DNA of 64,000 bases. It comes from Mesorhizobium sp. C432A. Lineage in GTDB: Bacteria; Pseudomonadota; Alphaproteobacteria; Rhizobiales; Rhizobiaceae. The notes under the pieces are model-generated. The model searched no databases and was not told the origin of the DNA. It saw only the letters and a list, made by a program, of their open reading frames with translations. Positions 25,923 to 34,195 of this stretch are shown piece after piece (within the stretch, counting starts at the first letter, position 1; each line of letters starts with the position of its first letter). The DNA is taken from assembly GCF_030323145.1 (NCBI RefSeq), contig NZ_CP100470.1, positions 5,249,001-5,313,000 on the forward strand. The letters are read 5' to 3'. The position numbers and the translations under genes are program-made.

Positions 25923-26161
25923 CGCGAAGCCTATCGCGTTGACCCGTTCCTTTTTTGTCGATCTTGGCTTCGATTCGAAATCTAATAATTAGACATCTAT
26001 CTATCTGATTCTGGGATTAGCGTCAACGCCAAGCCGATTAGATGTGCATCTCCATGGTTTCGGTTCGTTGAACACAGCTGAGCATTCGCGGATGGCGCCA
26101 CCGTCAAAACTTCTAGCGACTTTGTGTCTTTGCCGCGGGCGTCGCCCGCTGCGAAGCGTCG

Positions 26162-27010
26162 CTACTCCCCGGCCAGCCATTCCAGCGACCAGTGCGCCGG
26201 CTTTTCGACCGCCAGCAATCTGTGCAGGACCGGCAGCACGATGCGCAGTTCGCGCTCCAGCGTGAAGGGCGGGTTGACCACCACCATGCCGCTGCCGTCG
26301 AGGCTTGGTTCACGCGATGCCGGCCGGATCTCGAACTCGATGTCGAGCAGTTTTGGAACGCCGGATTGCTTGAGCGCCTTGCGGAAGGCGATGATCGCTT
26401 TGCGGTCCTTGATCGGATACCACAGCGCGTAGATGCCACCCGGCCAGCGCCTGTGCGCTTTCTGCATTCCGTCGACCAGGCGGTCGAATTCGCCGGCTTC
26501 TTCGAACGGCGGATCGATCAGCACCAGGCCGCGCTTTTCCTTTGGCGGCAGATGCGCGCCAAGCGCCAGCCAGCCGTCGAGTTCGATCACCCTTGTCTGG
26601 AAATCGCCGGCAAACAGCGTCTTCAGCCTGGCAGCATCTGCGTCGTGCAATTCGATCGCCGACAACCGGTCCTGCTTTCGCATGAGGTACCTGGCGATCA
26701 ATGGCGAGCCCGGATATTTCTTCACCCCGCCATCGGGATTGAGCGAACGCACCGCTTCAAGATAGGGGGCAAGCAGCGCAGCCGCCGATTTTTCGATCGG
26801 GGCGTGGATGAGGCGGCCGATGCCGCCTTGCCATTCGCCGGTCTTTTGCGCTTCCGCCGACGAAAGATCGTAGCGGCCAATGCCGGCATGAGTGTCGACG
26901 ACACGGAACGCCTTGTCCTTTTGCTTCAGATAGTCGAGCAGAAGGCTGAGCACGACATGCTTGACGACGTCGGCGAAATTGCCGGCGTGATAGGCGTGAC
27001 GGTAGTTCAT
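26162..27010 (-). CDS. rlmJ: 23S rRNA (adenine(2030)-N6)-methyltransferase
   Basis: 282 aa. RlmJ methylates A2030 of 23S rRNA. The start MNYRHAYHAGNFADVVKHVVL is the family signature; DTHAGIGRYDL is the SAM-binding motif I and LIDPPFEEAGEF the catalytic DPPF motif IV. Seven bases separate it from an upstream membrane-protein gene, so the two are likely co-transcribed. Confidence 0.95.
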   Translation of the reverse strand: MNYRHAYHAGNFADVVKHVVLSLLLDYLKQKDKAFRVVDTHAGIGRYDLSSAEAQKTGEWQGGIGRLIHAPIEKSAAALLAPYLEAVRSLNPDGGVKKYPGSPLIARYLMRKQDRLSAIELHDADAARLKTLFAGDFQTRVIELDGWLALGAHLPPKEKRGLVLIDPPFEEAGEFDRLVDGMQKAHRRWPGGIYALWYPIKDRKAIIAFRKALKQSGVPKLLDIEFEIRPASREPSLDGSGMVVVNPPFTLERELRIVLPVLHRLLAVEKPAHWSLEWLAGE

Positions 27011-27017
27011 GCTGCGC

Positions 27018-27632
27018 TCATGTCGAGGAGCCTCTGCCCCAACGCGGCGGTGGCGGCTTCGAGTTCGGGTTCTCCGGCCGGCGACCGCCGAAAGCCAGAG
27101 TAAGCAGGAAGCCGATCAGGCCGACGGCCATCAGCCCATAGCCAACCGGCCGTGCGCGTTGATCGATCTCACCGGCGCCGGAGCGCAGTATCAGATCCAC
27201 TGCGCGTATCGGGATATCGTCGGCGTCGCCCGGGCCGGCGGTGAAGAGATAGGCGCCTGGACTGACGGTTTCGATCACGCCGGCCTCGTCGCGAAAGATC
27301 TTGTCGGGCAGTTGCGGGCTGACCTGGCGCGGATTGTCGGCGTGGTTGAATTGCAGCGTCGAGGCAAGCACCGTGCGCCCGGCTGTGGCGGCAGTCAGCG
27401 TCAGCACGGTGCGCTGCTGCGAGACAATGCGCTCGGCCTTTGCCGTCAGGTCGACCAGCACTCTGACCGGCGCGTCGCCAGCTTTCAGCGTCACCGTCAC
27501 AGGCCTAAACCGTCCCTGGTCGTAGACGCGCCAGGTGCCGATCTCGTGGCCGGAGAAATTGCTCATGGCCCAGGGATAGACGAAGCCACTGGCGGCGCCG
27601 GCAAGCAGTATCAGGACAAACAGAAAGCGCAT
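27018..27632 (-). CDS. Hypothetical bitopic membrane protein, 204 aa
   Basis: An N-terminal signal or anchor helix (MRFLFVLILLAGAASGFVYPWAMS), an extracytoplasmic beta-rich part of about 130 residues (with DIPIRAVDLILRSG) and a C-terminal helix (GYGLMAVGLIGFLLTLAFGG) before a Pro/Arg-rich cytoplasmic tail. It precedes rlmJ by 7 bases. No known domain recognised. Confidence 0.65.
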   Translation of the reverse strand: MRFLFVLILLAGAASGFVYPWAMSNFSGHEIGTWRVYDQGRFRPVTVTLKAGDAPVRVLVDLTAKAERIVSQQRTVLTLTAATAGRTVLASTLQFNHADNPRQVSPQLPDKIFRDEAGVIETVSPGAYLFTAGPGDADDIPIRAVDLILRSGAGEIDQRARPVGYGLMAVGLIGFLLTLAFGGRRPENPNSKPPPPRWGRGSST

Positions 27633-27814
27633 TGAGGAGATCCGGGTGTTCGACAGATTGCCAATAACGCCCCGAAGGCCAAAAAGCGATGGCTGACGCA
27701 GCGGAGCCACCTTTGTGGAGTGCGTTGGCGGCACGCAAGCCATGTGGCACTTATGGCGAATGAAGCCTTCCGCAGAAGCATCGACTCGTCTTTTCCAACC
27801 GATGCCGGTGGCTC

Positions 27815-28972
27815 ATGCCCAATAGCACCGTGCTGATCACCGGTGCCCGCGCGCCGGTGGCGCTGCACCTGGCGCGGCTGCTGCATGGCGCCGGTCGCCG
27901 GGTGATCCTGGCCGACAGCCCGGCCCGGCCGATCGCCGCAGCGAGCACGGCCTGCGCCGCCTACCATCGCCTGCCGCCGCCGCGCTTTGCCGCCGACGCC
28001 TATGCCAAGGCGGTGGAAGCGCTTGTCCGCGCGGAAGGCATTGAACTCGTTATCCCGACCTGCGAGGAAGTCTTTTATCTCGGTCGTCTCTGGCAGCACC
28101 GCGCCATGCCGGCCCGCCTCTTCGCACCCGAGATGGCGATGCTCGCCCGCGTTCACGACAAGCATGCCTTCATCCGGCTGGCGCAGAGCCTTGGGCTCGA
28201 CGTGCCGGAAACGATACTGCTGCAAAGCGAGGCCGATCTCGACGGCGTTCGTGGCCAATCGCGCGAATTGGTGTTCAAACCTGTGTGGTCACGTTTTGCC
28301 CGTGACGTACTGCTGCGGCCATCGCCGGACGAACTCGACGCCGTCCGCCCCTCGCCCGCCGCTCCTTGGGTGGCGCAGCGCTACGTCGCCGGTGAAGAGA
28401 TCAGCGCCTATGCGGTGGCGATCGAGGGTGAACTCAAAGCGCTGGCGCTCTACCGTTCGCTCTATCGCGCCGGCAAGGGCGCCGGCATCTGTTTCGAGCC
28501 GGTCGAGGATATCGCGGCGCGGCGCTTCGTCGAAACCTTCGTCGCCGGCGCCGGCTGGACCGGCCAGATATCCTTCGACCTGATGCGCGAGAACAACGGC
28601 AGGGTGCTGCCACTGGAGTGCAATCCGCGCGCCGTGAGCGGCCTGCACTTCTTTCGCGATCCGCGGCGCTTCGCCGACGCGGTCCTGGAGGATGGCGCCG
28701 AGGTGAAGCCCGACGTGACGGCGCCGCAGACGGTGAGGCTTGCGATGTGGATCTACGGGATGCCGGCGGCACTGCGCTCCGGTGGTCTCGGCAGCTTTCG
28801 CCAGGCGATGCACGATGCCGATGAGCTGCTCGACTGGCCGGGCGACCCCGCGCCGAAGCGGGCGCAGTGGCGCACGCTGGCCGAGATCGCCGGCACAGCA
28901 CTGCGCCAGCGCATCAGCCTTCAGGCCGCGTCGACGCGCGATATCGAGTGGAATGGGCCGGAGCAGGACTGA
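27815..28972 (+). CDS. ATP-grasp ligase-like protein
   Basis: 385 aa. Residues 1-110 form a Rossmann-like pre-ATP-grasp domain (VLITGARAPVALHLARLLHG). The ATP-grasp part has ELVFKPVWSRFARDVLL, a Lys for ATP binding, WVAQRYVAGEEISAYA for the adenine-binding segment, and a C-terminal LPLECNPRAVSG with the Glu and Asn that bind magnesium. Such enzymes join a carboxylate, through an acyl phosphate, to an amine or thiol. It converges on the Rieske gene of the six-gene operon with 13 bases between stops, which suggests a shared pathway. Substrates unknown. Confidence 0.82.
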   Translation: MPNSTVLITGARAPVALHLARLLHGAGRRVILADSPARPIAAASTACAAYHRLPPPRFAADAYAKAVEALVRAEGIELVIPTCEEVFYLGRLWQHRAMPARLFAPEMAMLARVHDKHAFIRLAQSLGLDVPETILLQSEADLDGVRGQSRELVFKPVWSRFARDVLLRPSPDELDAVRPSPAAPWVAQRYVAGEEISAYAVAIEGELKALALYRSLYRAGKGAGICFEPVEDIAARRFVETFVAGAGWTGQISFDLMRENNGRVLPLECNPRAVSGLHFFRDPRRFADAVLEDGAEVKPDVTAPQTVRLAMWIYGMPAALRSGGLGSFRQAMHDADELLDWPGDPAPKRAQWRTLAEIAGTALRQRISLQAASTRDIEWNGPEQD

Positions 28973-28985
28973 ATAGAGCGCTTTC

Positions 28986-29990
28986 CTACAGCTCGATCTG
29001 GTACACCCTCGGCTCTGCCGCCGTCGGTGGCATCTTGCCGTCGATGATCGCCGCTATGTCGCGGCGCAGGAAATCCAGCGGGCCGATCGCCGGCTGAACC
29101 TGCGGCCATATACGGGCGTTGGCGCTGGCCGATTTCAGCACACGGCGATCCTGCTGCAGGGCAAAGGCAAAGAGCGGCCGGAAAGCAAGCGCCTTGAGTT
29201 CGCCGAACAGGCCCTGTCGCGGGCCGATCAGCCAGCCGACGCCTTCGACGGTCCGTTCGTCCGCCTGACGCAAATGGAAAGTGGTCGCCAGCGCCAAGCC
29301 GCCCTTGCCCCAATATTCGAGTTCGACGATGCCGGGATGGCGGTAGCGGCCGATGGTCCTGGCGCGCTCGCCTTCCAGCAGCCGGCTGACCAGCCCCTGT
29401 TGGCGGTCCTCGCCGGTGTAGCAGCTTTCGACCCAACCCTTGCCGCCGGTCACCTCGACGCGCACGAGATGGCGCTTTGCGGTCAGGCCGCGCAGCACAC
29501 CCTTGTGGGTGAAGTGGGTGTGAGTGGCGTCGAGAATGTTCTCGGCGGCGTCGAGCACCGTCGATCGCGCCGAGCTTCGCACCCGCTTCACGACGACATC
29601 CTTGCCTTGCATGCAATGGAGATAGGGCTCGCCCTCAGGCGTGCCTGCCGAGACGAAGACGACGCCGTCGCGCTCGATCGTGCTGTAGCGGCGGATACGG
29701 TAATGCGGGACGTCGCCGACATGGCCGGGAATGGCGGTGCAGCGCCCTTCCCCATTGTAGCGCCAGCCATGATAGGGACATTCGATCTCGCCACCGACGA
29801 CCTTGCCGGTCGAGAGTTCGACCAGGCGGTGAGCGCAGCGGTCGAAGAGGGCTGCAATCCCCTGCGCCGAGCGGAATAGCACCAGCGGCGTGCCATCGAA
29901 CAGGATGCGCTTCGGCTTGCCTTTGATATCGACTGACCGCACTACCGCCTGCCAATAGTCTTTGTCTTTTTGCTGCTGGGCTTCGCTCAA
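28986..29990 (-). CDS. Rieske-type non-heme iron oxygenase
   Basis: 334 aa. The N-terminal Rieske [2Fe-2S] domain has Cys52-x-His54 and Cys71-x2-His74 with the usual 16-residue gap (RCAHRLVELS ... CPYHGW). The catalytic domain has Asp154, His157 and His162 in NILDATHTHFTH, the H-x4-H iron site. It belongs to the oxygenase alpha-type group (VanA/CarAa/PobA-like) and would hydroxylate, demethylate or desaturate a substrate; reductase and ferredoxin genes are not adjacent. The start is TTG at 29990, overlapping the GNAT gene stop by 4 bases (TTGA). Confidence 0.85.
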   Translation of the reverse strand: MSEAQQQKDKDYWQAVVRSVDIKGKPKRILFDGTPLVLFRSAQGIAALFDRCAHRLVELSTGKVVGGEIECPYHGWRYNGEGRCTAIPGHVGDVPHYRIRRYSTIERDGVVFVSAGTPEGEPYLHCMQGKDVVVKRVRSSARSTVLDAAENILDATHTHFTHKGVLRGLTAKRHLVRVEVTGGKGWVESCYTGEDRQQGLVSRLLEGERARTIGRYRHPGIVELEYWGKGGLALATTFHLRQADERTVEGVGWLIGPRQGLFGELKALAFRPLFAFALQQDRRVLKSASANARIWPQVQPAIGPLDFLRRDIAAIIDGKMPPTAAEPRVYQIEL

Positions 29991-31120
29991 AGTTCAAATC
30001 TCCTGAGCAGAGGGATGCCGATCTTCGCGAGCACAAATTCCATGATACGCACTGCAGCGCGCTGGCGGCGCCGAAGATGGCCGGCATAGACGGCGTTGTA
30101 CTCCACCGTTGCCACGGCGCCGCGCAAGCGTTTGAAGGCGGCGGCACCGGCGCTCATGTTGAAGAACAGGCCGTGCGCCATCGCATGGTCCTGTGCGATC
30201 GCCATCATCATGCGGTAGAGCCCTTCGCTCACTGGAAGACTTGTGTCGTAGCCAACGATTGGCTGCGTCAAGGTCCTGCCGTTCTGAGACAAAGCGGCGA
30301 CGGCGACCAGTTCACCGCCGGGACGACGCAGGCCTGCCAGTTGCAGGATGCCGCGACGGTGCGTCTCGCCGATATAGCGGGCGGTGTAGTGCGGGTTGAG
30401 TGGCGTGTATTTGTCGAGATAGAGCATCCGGTAGAGCGCTTCGGCGCGCGCATAGTCGGCCTCGGTGAAGTCGCCATTGCCGACCCACTCGAACGGCGTC
30501 GTGCGCAGCCGCTTGCGGTCGCGCTTCATGTCGTTGGTCATAGCCGAACCGCGGCCGGCGAAGATGTAGATTTGCCGCGCCGCCAGCATTCGAAAACCCT
30601 CTGCCTTCAGCGCTGCGATTGTCGAGGGATCGGCGATCTCGTTCAGGGAGCGGATGAGAACAGCGCGATCGGGAAAACGCGCCGTGAGATCGTCGCGGAT
30701 CGCAGCGACCGCGTTGCGATCGAGCAGCGGCACCGGATTGGTCGAATAGAGCCAGTTGTTGACCTGAACCTGATGGTCGAGGCCGCTCATCCTGACCAGC
30801 GGCGCGCACAGGCCAATCAACATGCGGATTGCTCTTTGCAGCATGGGCGACGAGACGAAATTGCGGGTCTCGTCGATGGCGTAGTCGATATAGGCGCTGG
30901 ACGGGCAGCAGATATAGCAGTTCGGCGCCTCGCTTCTGTCGTTCAGCGTCAGTGGAAAGAAGCGGCCAGCGATCTCGAAGGCCTCGACGGCGACCGTCAG
31001 ATTTCGCACGAGGTCGCGCACCGGCACCTCGTTAAAAAGCTGAACGAAGGCTTCGACCTCACGCGGGTTGTTTTCTACCCGGTTCGTCTGATCGAGTGGC
31101 AACATAGCGAGCCGGTTCAT
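29987..31120 (-). CDS. GNAT-fold N-acyltransferase-like protein
   Basis: 377 aa, longer than a simple acetyltransferase. The region from about 160 to 330 resembles Acetyltransf_6/FemAB-like GNAT proteins (GILQLAGLRRPGGELVAVAAL, then YDTSLPVSEGLYRMMMAIAQ). Residues 40-120 hold an unusual part with Cys pair PNCYICCPSSAYIDY. The ATG at 31120 overlaps the previous stop by 4 bases (ATGA) and has GGGAG upstream, so this start is well supported. It might attach an acyl group to an amine in the pathway. Function inferred from fold only. Confidence 0.65.
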   Translation of the reverse strand: MNRLAMLPLDQTNRVENNPREVEAFVQLFNEVPVRDLVRNLTVAVEAFEIAGRFFPLTLNDRSEAPNCYICCPSSAYIDYAIDETRNFVSSPMLQRAIRMLIGLCAPLVRMSGLDHQVQVNNWLYSTNPVPLLDRNAVAAIRDDLTARFPDRAVLIRSLNEIADPSTIAALKAEGFRMLAARQIYIFAGRGSAMTNDMKRDRKRLRTTPFEWVGNGDFTEADYARAEALYRMLYLDKYTPLNPHYTARYIGETHRRGILQLAGLRRPGGELVAVAALSQNGRTLTQPIVGYDTSLPVSEGLYRMMMAIAQDHAMAHGLFFNMSAGAAAFKRLRGAVATVEYNAVYAGHLRRRQRAAVRIMEFVLAKIGIPLLRRFEL

Positions 31121-32373
31121 GATGCCGCTCCCAGGTGGCATTCGACCCGACGCAGTTTGCGGCCGGTCTCCAACGGCAGGTCCCTGCGAACAAGGCTGAC
31201 CGAAGCTGTCGCCTGGCGCGCCGCCAGCAAATTGCGCACGGCCTGATGGGCGGCGGTGGCGGCTTCGTCGGCAAGCCCGGGGGCCAGGCTAAGTTCGATT
31301 GCATCTTCAGCGGTCTGGACCAGGCGAAAATCGTCAATGCGCCGGTCGGCCTTGAGCAACACATTGCGTAGTATGTCGGGCGTGACGAGGAGCTGCCCGT
31401 GCGGCGAGGCGAGCCGGAAAGCGTCGTCCATGCGGCCGACGATCTCGTCCAGCGTGCGCAGCGGCGAGCCGCAGCGGCATGGCTTTTCGGACAGCCGCAG
31501 CAGATCGTTCATCCGGTAGCGCGCCATGATCTGGGTCCGGCGGCGAAAGGCGGTGATCAGCGGCATGACCAGGCCGTCGCCGGCCGGTTCGAACTCGAAG
31601 AACACCGAATCCTCGGCCAGATGCAGCCCGCCCTGGCGGCAGGTGACGGCGAACAGCCCTTCCGTCGCCATGTAGATCTGGTCGAGCTGACGACCAAAGA
31701 ATGCCTCGATGACCGGCCGGTCAACCGGGTCGAGCGTTTCGGCGGCGCTGAAGACACGCTGCGGCTTGAGCCGAAAGCCCTCGGCCGCGAAGTGCCGCAG
31801 TATCTTCGGTGGCGCGATGATCACCGTCGGCGCGAAATCTTCGAGAGCGCCGCGCCAGCTCTCCGGACCGCGCGTCAGATCGAAGAAGCGCAGGTCGATA
31901 CGCCGCGATTTGCGCGCGCTGTCGTAGAGCCCGGTGTTCTGCGGCAGGATCACCGCAACGCGCTGCCGGCGCCAGAGCAGATCGGGCACGGCTTTGGCCA
32001 GGATGGTGCCCAGCCAGCGGTATTTTTCCGCTTCGGAAATGATGAACAGGCCACGATTGCCCGACGTGCCGGTGCTGGCGCCGACTGTCAGTTCGCCAAT
32101 GCGGCCATCGCCGGCCTGCGCCTTCCAGGCCTCGGCGGCCGAGCCGCCATGAATGTTGAAGCGCTCGAAATTGCCCATCACCGTCGCCTTGTCGATCACC
32201 TGGAGGTCGCCGAGGTGACGTGGCGCCTTGCCGTAGAACGGCGCGCGCGGCAGGTCGCGGTCGAGAAAGCGGCGCAAGGCTTGCGCCTGCCAGCGCTCGA
32301 AACTCTCGCGGCTTTTGCGCGAAACCCATTGCGTCAGCGCAAACGAGCGGATCGCTTCGGCCGGCCCGTTCAT
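31117..32373 (-). CDS. CapK/F390-synthetase-like adenylate-forming enzyme
   Basis: 418 aa. TVGASTGTSGNRGLF is the phosphate-binding loop of the phenylacetate-CoA ligase (PaaK/CapK) type. YMATEGLFAVTC is the adenylate-binding motif, and CRCGSPLRTLDEIVGRMDD is the C-terminal part before the final small domain. The nearest described members are called F390 synthetase-related, though coenzyme F420 is not expected in rhizobia, so an acyl substrate is more likely. It would activate a carboxylate with ATP. It overlaps both neighbours by 4 bases. Confidence 0.8.
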   Translation of the reverse strand: MNGPAEAIRSFALTQWVSRKSRESFERWQAQALRRFLDRDLPRAPFYGKAPRHLGDLQVIDKATVMGNFERFNIHGGSAAEAWKAQAGDGRIGELTVGASTGTSGNRGLFIISEAEKYRWLGTILAKAVPDLLWRRQRVAVILPQNTGLYDSARKSRRIDLRFFDLTRGPESWRGALEDFAPTVIIAPPKILRHFAAEGFRLKPQRVFSAAETLDPVDRPVIEAFFGRQLDQIYMATEGLFAVTCRQGGLHLAEDSVFFEFEPAGDGLVMPLITAFRRRTQIMARYRMNDLLRLSEKPCRCGSPLRTLDEIVGRMDDAFRLASPHGQLLVTPDILRNVLLKADRRIDDFRLVQTAEDAIELSLAPGLADEAATAAHQAVRNLLAARQATASVSLVRRDLPLETGRKLRRVECHLGAAS

Positions 32374-33194
32374 GCGCCCCGTCCGGCAAGATCATACGCC
32401 GTCAACGCCGGATCATGGCAAAGCACTACCTCGCCGCCGGACGCCATAAACCGGCGCAGCGTTGCGCTGGTCGGCTCAAGCGCCGTGGCGTCCTCGGCCA
32501 GCAGAGTAGCCGGCAGACCGGGCGTCCGGTTTTCCACCAATGCTCTGATCAGCCATTGCGCATCGACGGCGTAGAGCAGTGGCCGCTCCAGATTGGGGAA
32601 CAAAAGGCCGAACTGGCCATCGGCATGGCCGGGCAGATCGACTGCGACGACGCTGCCGTCGCCGAACAGATCGGCGCCGCCTGGCACGCCGCCGCGAGGT
32701 TCGATCCGCCGCTTCGACGACAGCACGTCGAGCCGGCTCTCGAAATCGGGCGGGAACAGTTCCTTGAAAAGGCCGTGGCGCAGATTCTGCAGGGAAGTCT
32801 TGGCCTTCGCCCGCGCCCAGGCGGTGTCATTGGCGATAAGCCGAGCGTTGGGAAACAGCGACAGGCCCGACATGTGGTCGGCATGGAAATGCGTGACGAT
32901 GACGGTGCGCACATCCTGCAAAGACAGGCCGAAGCGCGCCAGTACCGCGAGCGGCTGCTCGGCTTCGTTGAGCTGAGGCCGGAGGATCGCACTGTAAAGA
33001 CGCAGCGCCGTGCTGCGCCCACTGCCTTGTGTCACATGCGGCGTGTAGCCGGTGTCGATCAGGACGGGGCCGGCTCGCGGATGCATGATCAGGCCGTAGC
33101 GGACACGTAGCCTGACCTTCGCCCAGCTGCCGCCGCGCAGGATCAGGCGCTCAGCTGCGCTGACAGAGGCGCTGTTGGCGAAGACGATCTTCAC
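32370..33194 (-). CDS. Metallo-beta-lactamase-fold hydrolase
   Basis: 274 aa. The metal site is THFHADHMSG (His102, His104, Asp106, His107), with further ligands in VDLPGHADGQ and VVLCHDP. Its form, LIDTGYTPHVTQG then the HxHxDH box, is close to N-acyl-homoserine-lactonase-type MBL proteins. The start is GTG at 33194 with AGGAGGG about 6 bases upstream, overlapping the OleD-like stop by 4 bases. Possible roles are hydrolysis of a thioester or lactone intermediate. Substrate unknown. Confidence 0.82.
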   Translation of the reverse strand: MKIVFANSASVSAAERLILRGGSWAKVRLRVRYGLIMHPRAGPVLIDTGYTPHVTQGSGRSTALRLYSAILRPQLNEAEQPLAVLARFGLSLQDVRTVIVTHFHADHMSGLSLFPNARLIANDTAWARAKAKTSLQNLRHGLFKELFPPDFESRLDVLSSKRRIEPRGGVPGGADLFGDGSVVAVDLPGHADGQFGLLFPNLERPLLYAVDAQWLIRALVENRTPGLPATLLAEDATALEPTSATLRRFMASGGEVVLCHDPALTAYDLAGRGA

Positions 33195-34195
33195 GCTGCC
33201 CTCCTGCTTTCCATCGCCTTGCCGAATGTGCGATCGAGCCCTTCCTCGAACGACACTTTCGGCGCCCAGCCGAGGATGCGGCCTGCCTTGGAAAGATCGA
33301 GGCTCTGCGCATAGGCGAACAGGCCAAGACCGTAGCGCGTCACCGGCGGTTCCGGGCGGCCGGGCAATATGTTCGCTACCGCCTCCGCTATCCCGGCCGT
33401 CAGCATGGCGGGCCAGAGCGGCATTCTGCGCCAGCGCGGCTGCACGAGGGCGCGGGCGCAGGCCGCCTCGGCAATGCGGCGGACCGGCACCACTTCGCCG
33501 CCGGAGATGTTGAATATCTGTCCCTCGGCAGCGCTCCCGGCGGACAGCGCGGCAAAGACCGCATCGACGACATCCTCTATATAAGTGAGATCGATGCGCG
33601 CCCTGCCGTCGCGAAACAGCGGCAGCGGGCGCTGCCGTGCCACCTGCAGCAGACGCGGCAGCAGCGTGCGATCGCCGGGACCGTAGAGGCCGCGCGGCCG
33701 CAGCACCACCGGGCCGGTTTCGGGCGCCGCCAGAACGATCTCCTCGCCCTGCCGCTTGGTGCGGGCATAGTGGTTGACTGGAGGCGGCAAGGCCGCATCT
33801 TCGCTGACATCGAGCTGATCGCGGTAGGCGAAACAGACCGTCGGGCTGGAGATATGGACGAAGCGGCGCACGCCTTGCCCGCGCGCGAAATCGCTGAGGT
33901 TGCGGGTAGCTGTGACATTTGCCGTCTGGAAACCCGCCAACCTGCCGAAGGGCGCGGAAAGTGCCGCGCAGTGGATGATCGCATCGACGCCGTCGAGAGC
34001 GCGCGCGGCAGCTGCATCGAATGGTTGAGACAAATCCAGCCGAACGACCCGATGACCAGCGGCTTCGAGCGCGGCGCAGCGTTTGGCGTCCCTGCCAAGA
34101 CCCAGCGCCGGTGTGCCCACTGCCGCCAGCCGCGCCATAATATGCGCGCCGAGGAAGCCGCTGGCGCCGGTGACGAGGACGCGTCCCACGGTCAT
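33191..34195 (-). CDS. OleD-like NAD(P)-dependent extended SDR
   Basis: 334 aa. TGASGFLG (residues 10-17) binds the cofactor, Tyr143-x3-Lys147 (HYARTK) is catalytic, and VLRPRGLYGPGDRTLLPRLL is the extended-SDR sugar/hydroxysteroid-type signature. The segment FVHISSPTVCFAYRDQLDVSE resembles OleD, the 2-alkyl-3-ketoalkanoic acid reductase of olefin biosynthesis. Its neighbour is a KAS III-like synthase, as OleA is to OleD. It overlaps both neighbours by 4 bases. Reduction of a beta-keto acyl chain is the inference. Confidence 0.78.
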   Translation of the reverse strand: MTVGRVLVTGASGFLGAHIMARLAAVGTPALGLGRDAKRCAALEAAGHRVVRLDLSQPFDAAAARALDGVDAIIHCAALSAPFGRLAGFQTANVTATRNLSDFARGQGVRRFVHISSPTVCFAYRDQLDVSEDAALPPPVNHYARTKRQGEEIVLAAPETGPVVLRPRGLYGPGDRTLLPRLLQVARQRPLPLFRDGRARIDLTYIEDVVDAVFAALSAGSAAEGQIFNISGGEVVPVRRIAEAACARALVQPRWRRMPLWPAMLTAGIAEAVANILPGRPEPPVTRYGLGLFAYAQSLDLSKAGRILGWAPKVSFEEGLDRTFGKAMESRRAA

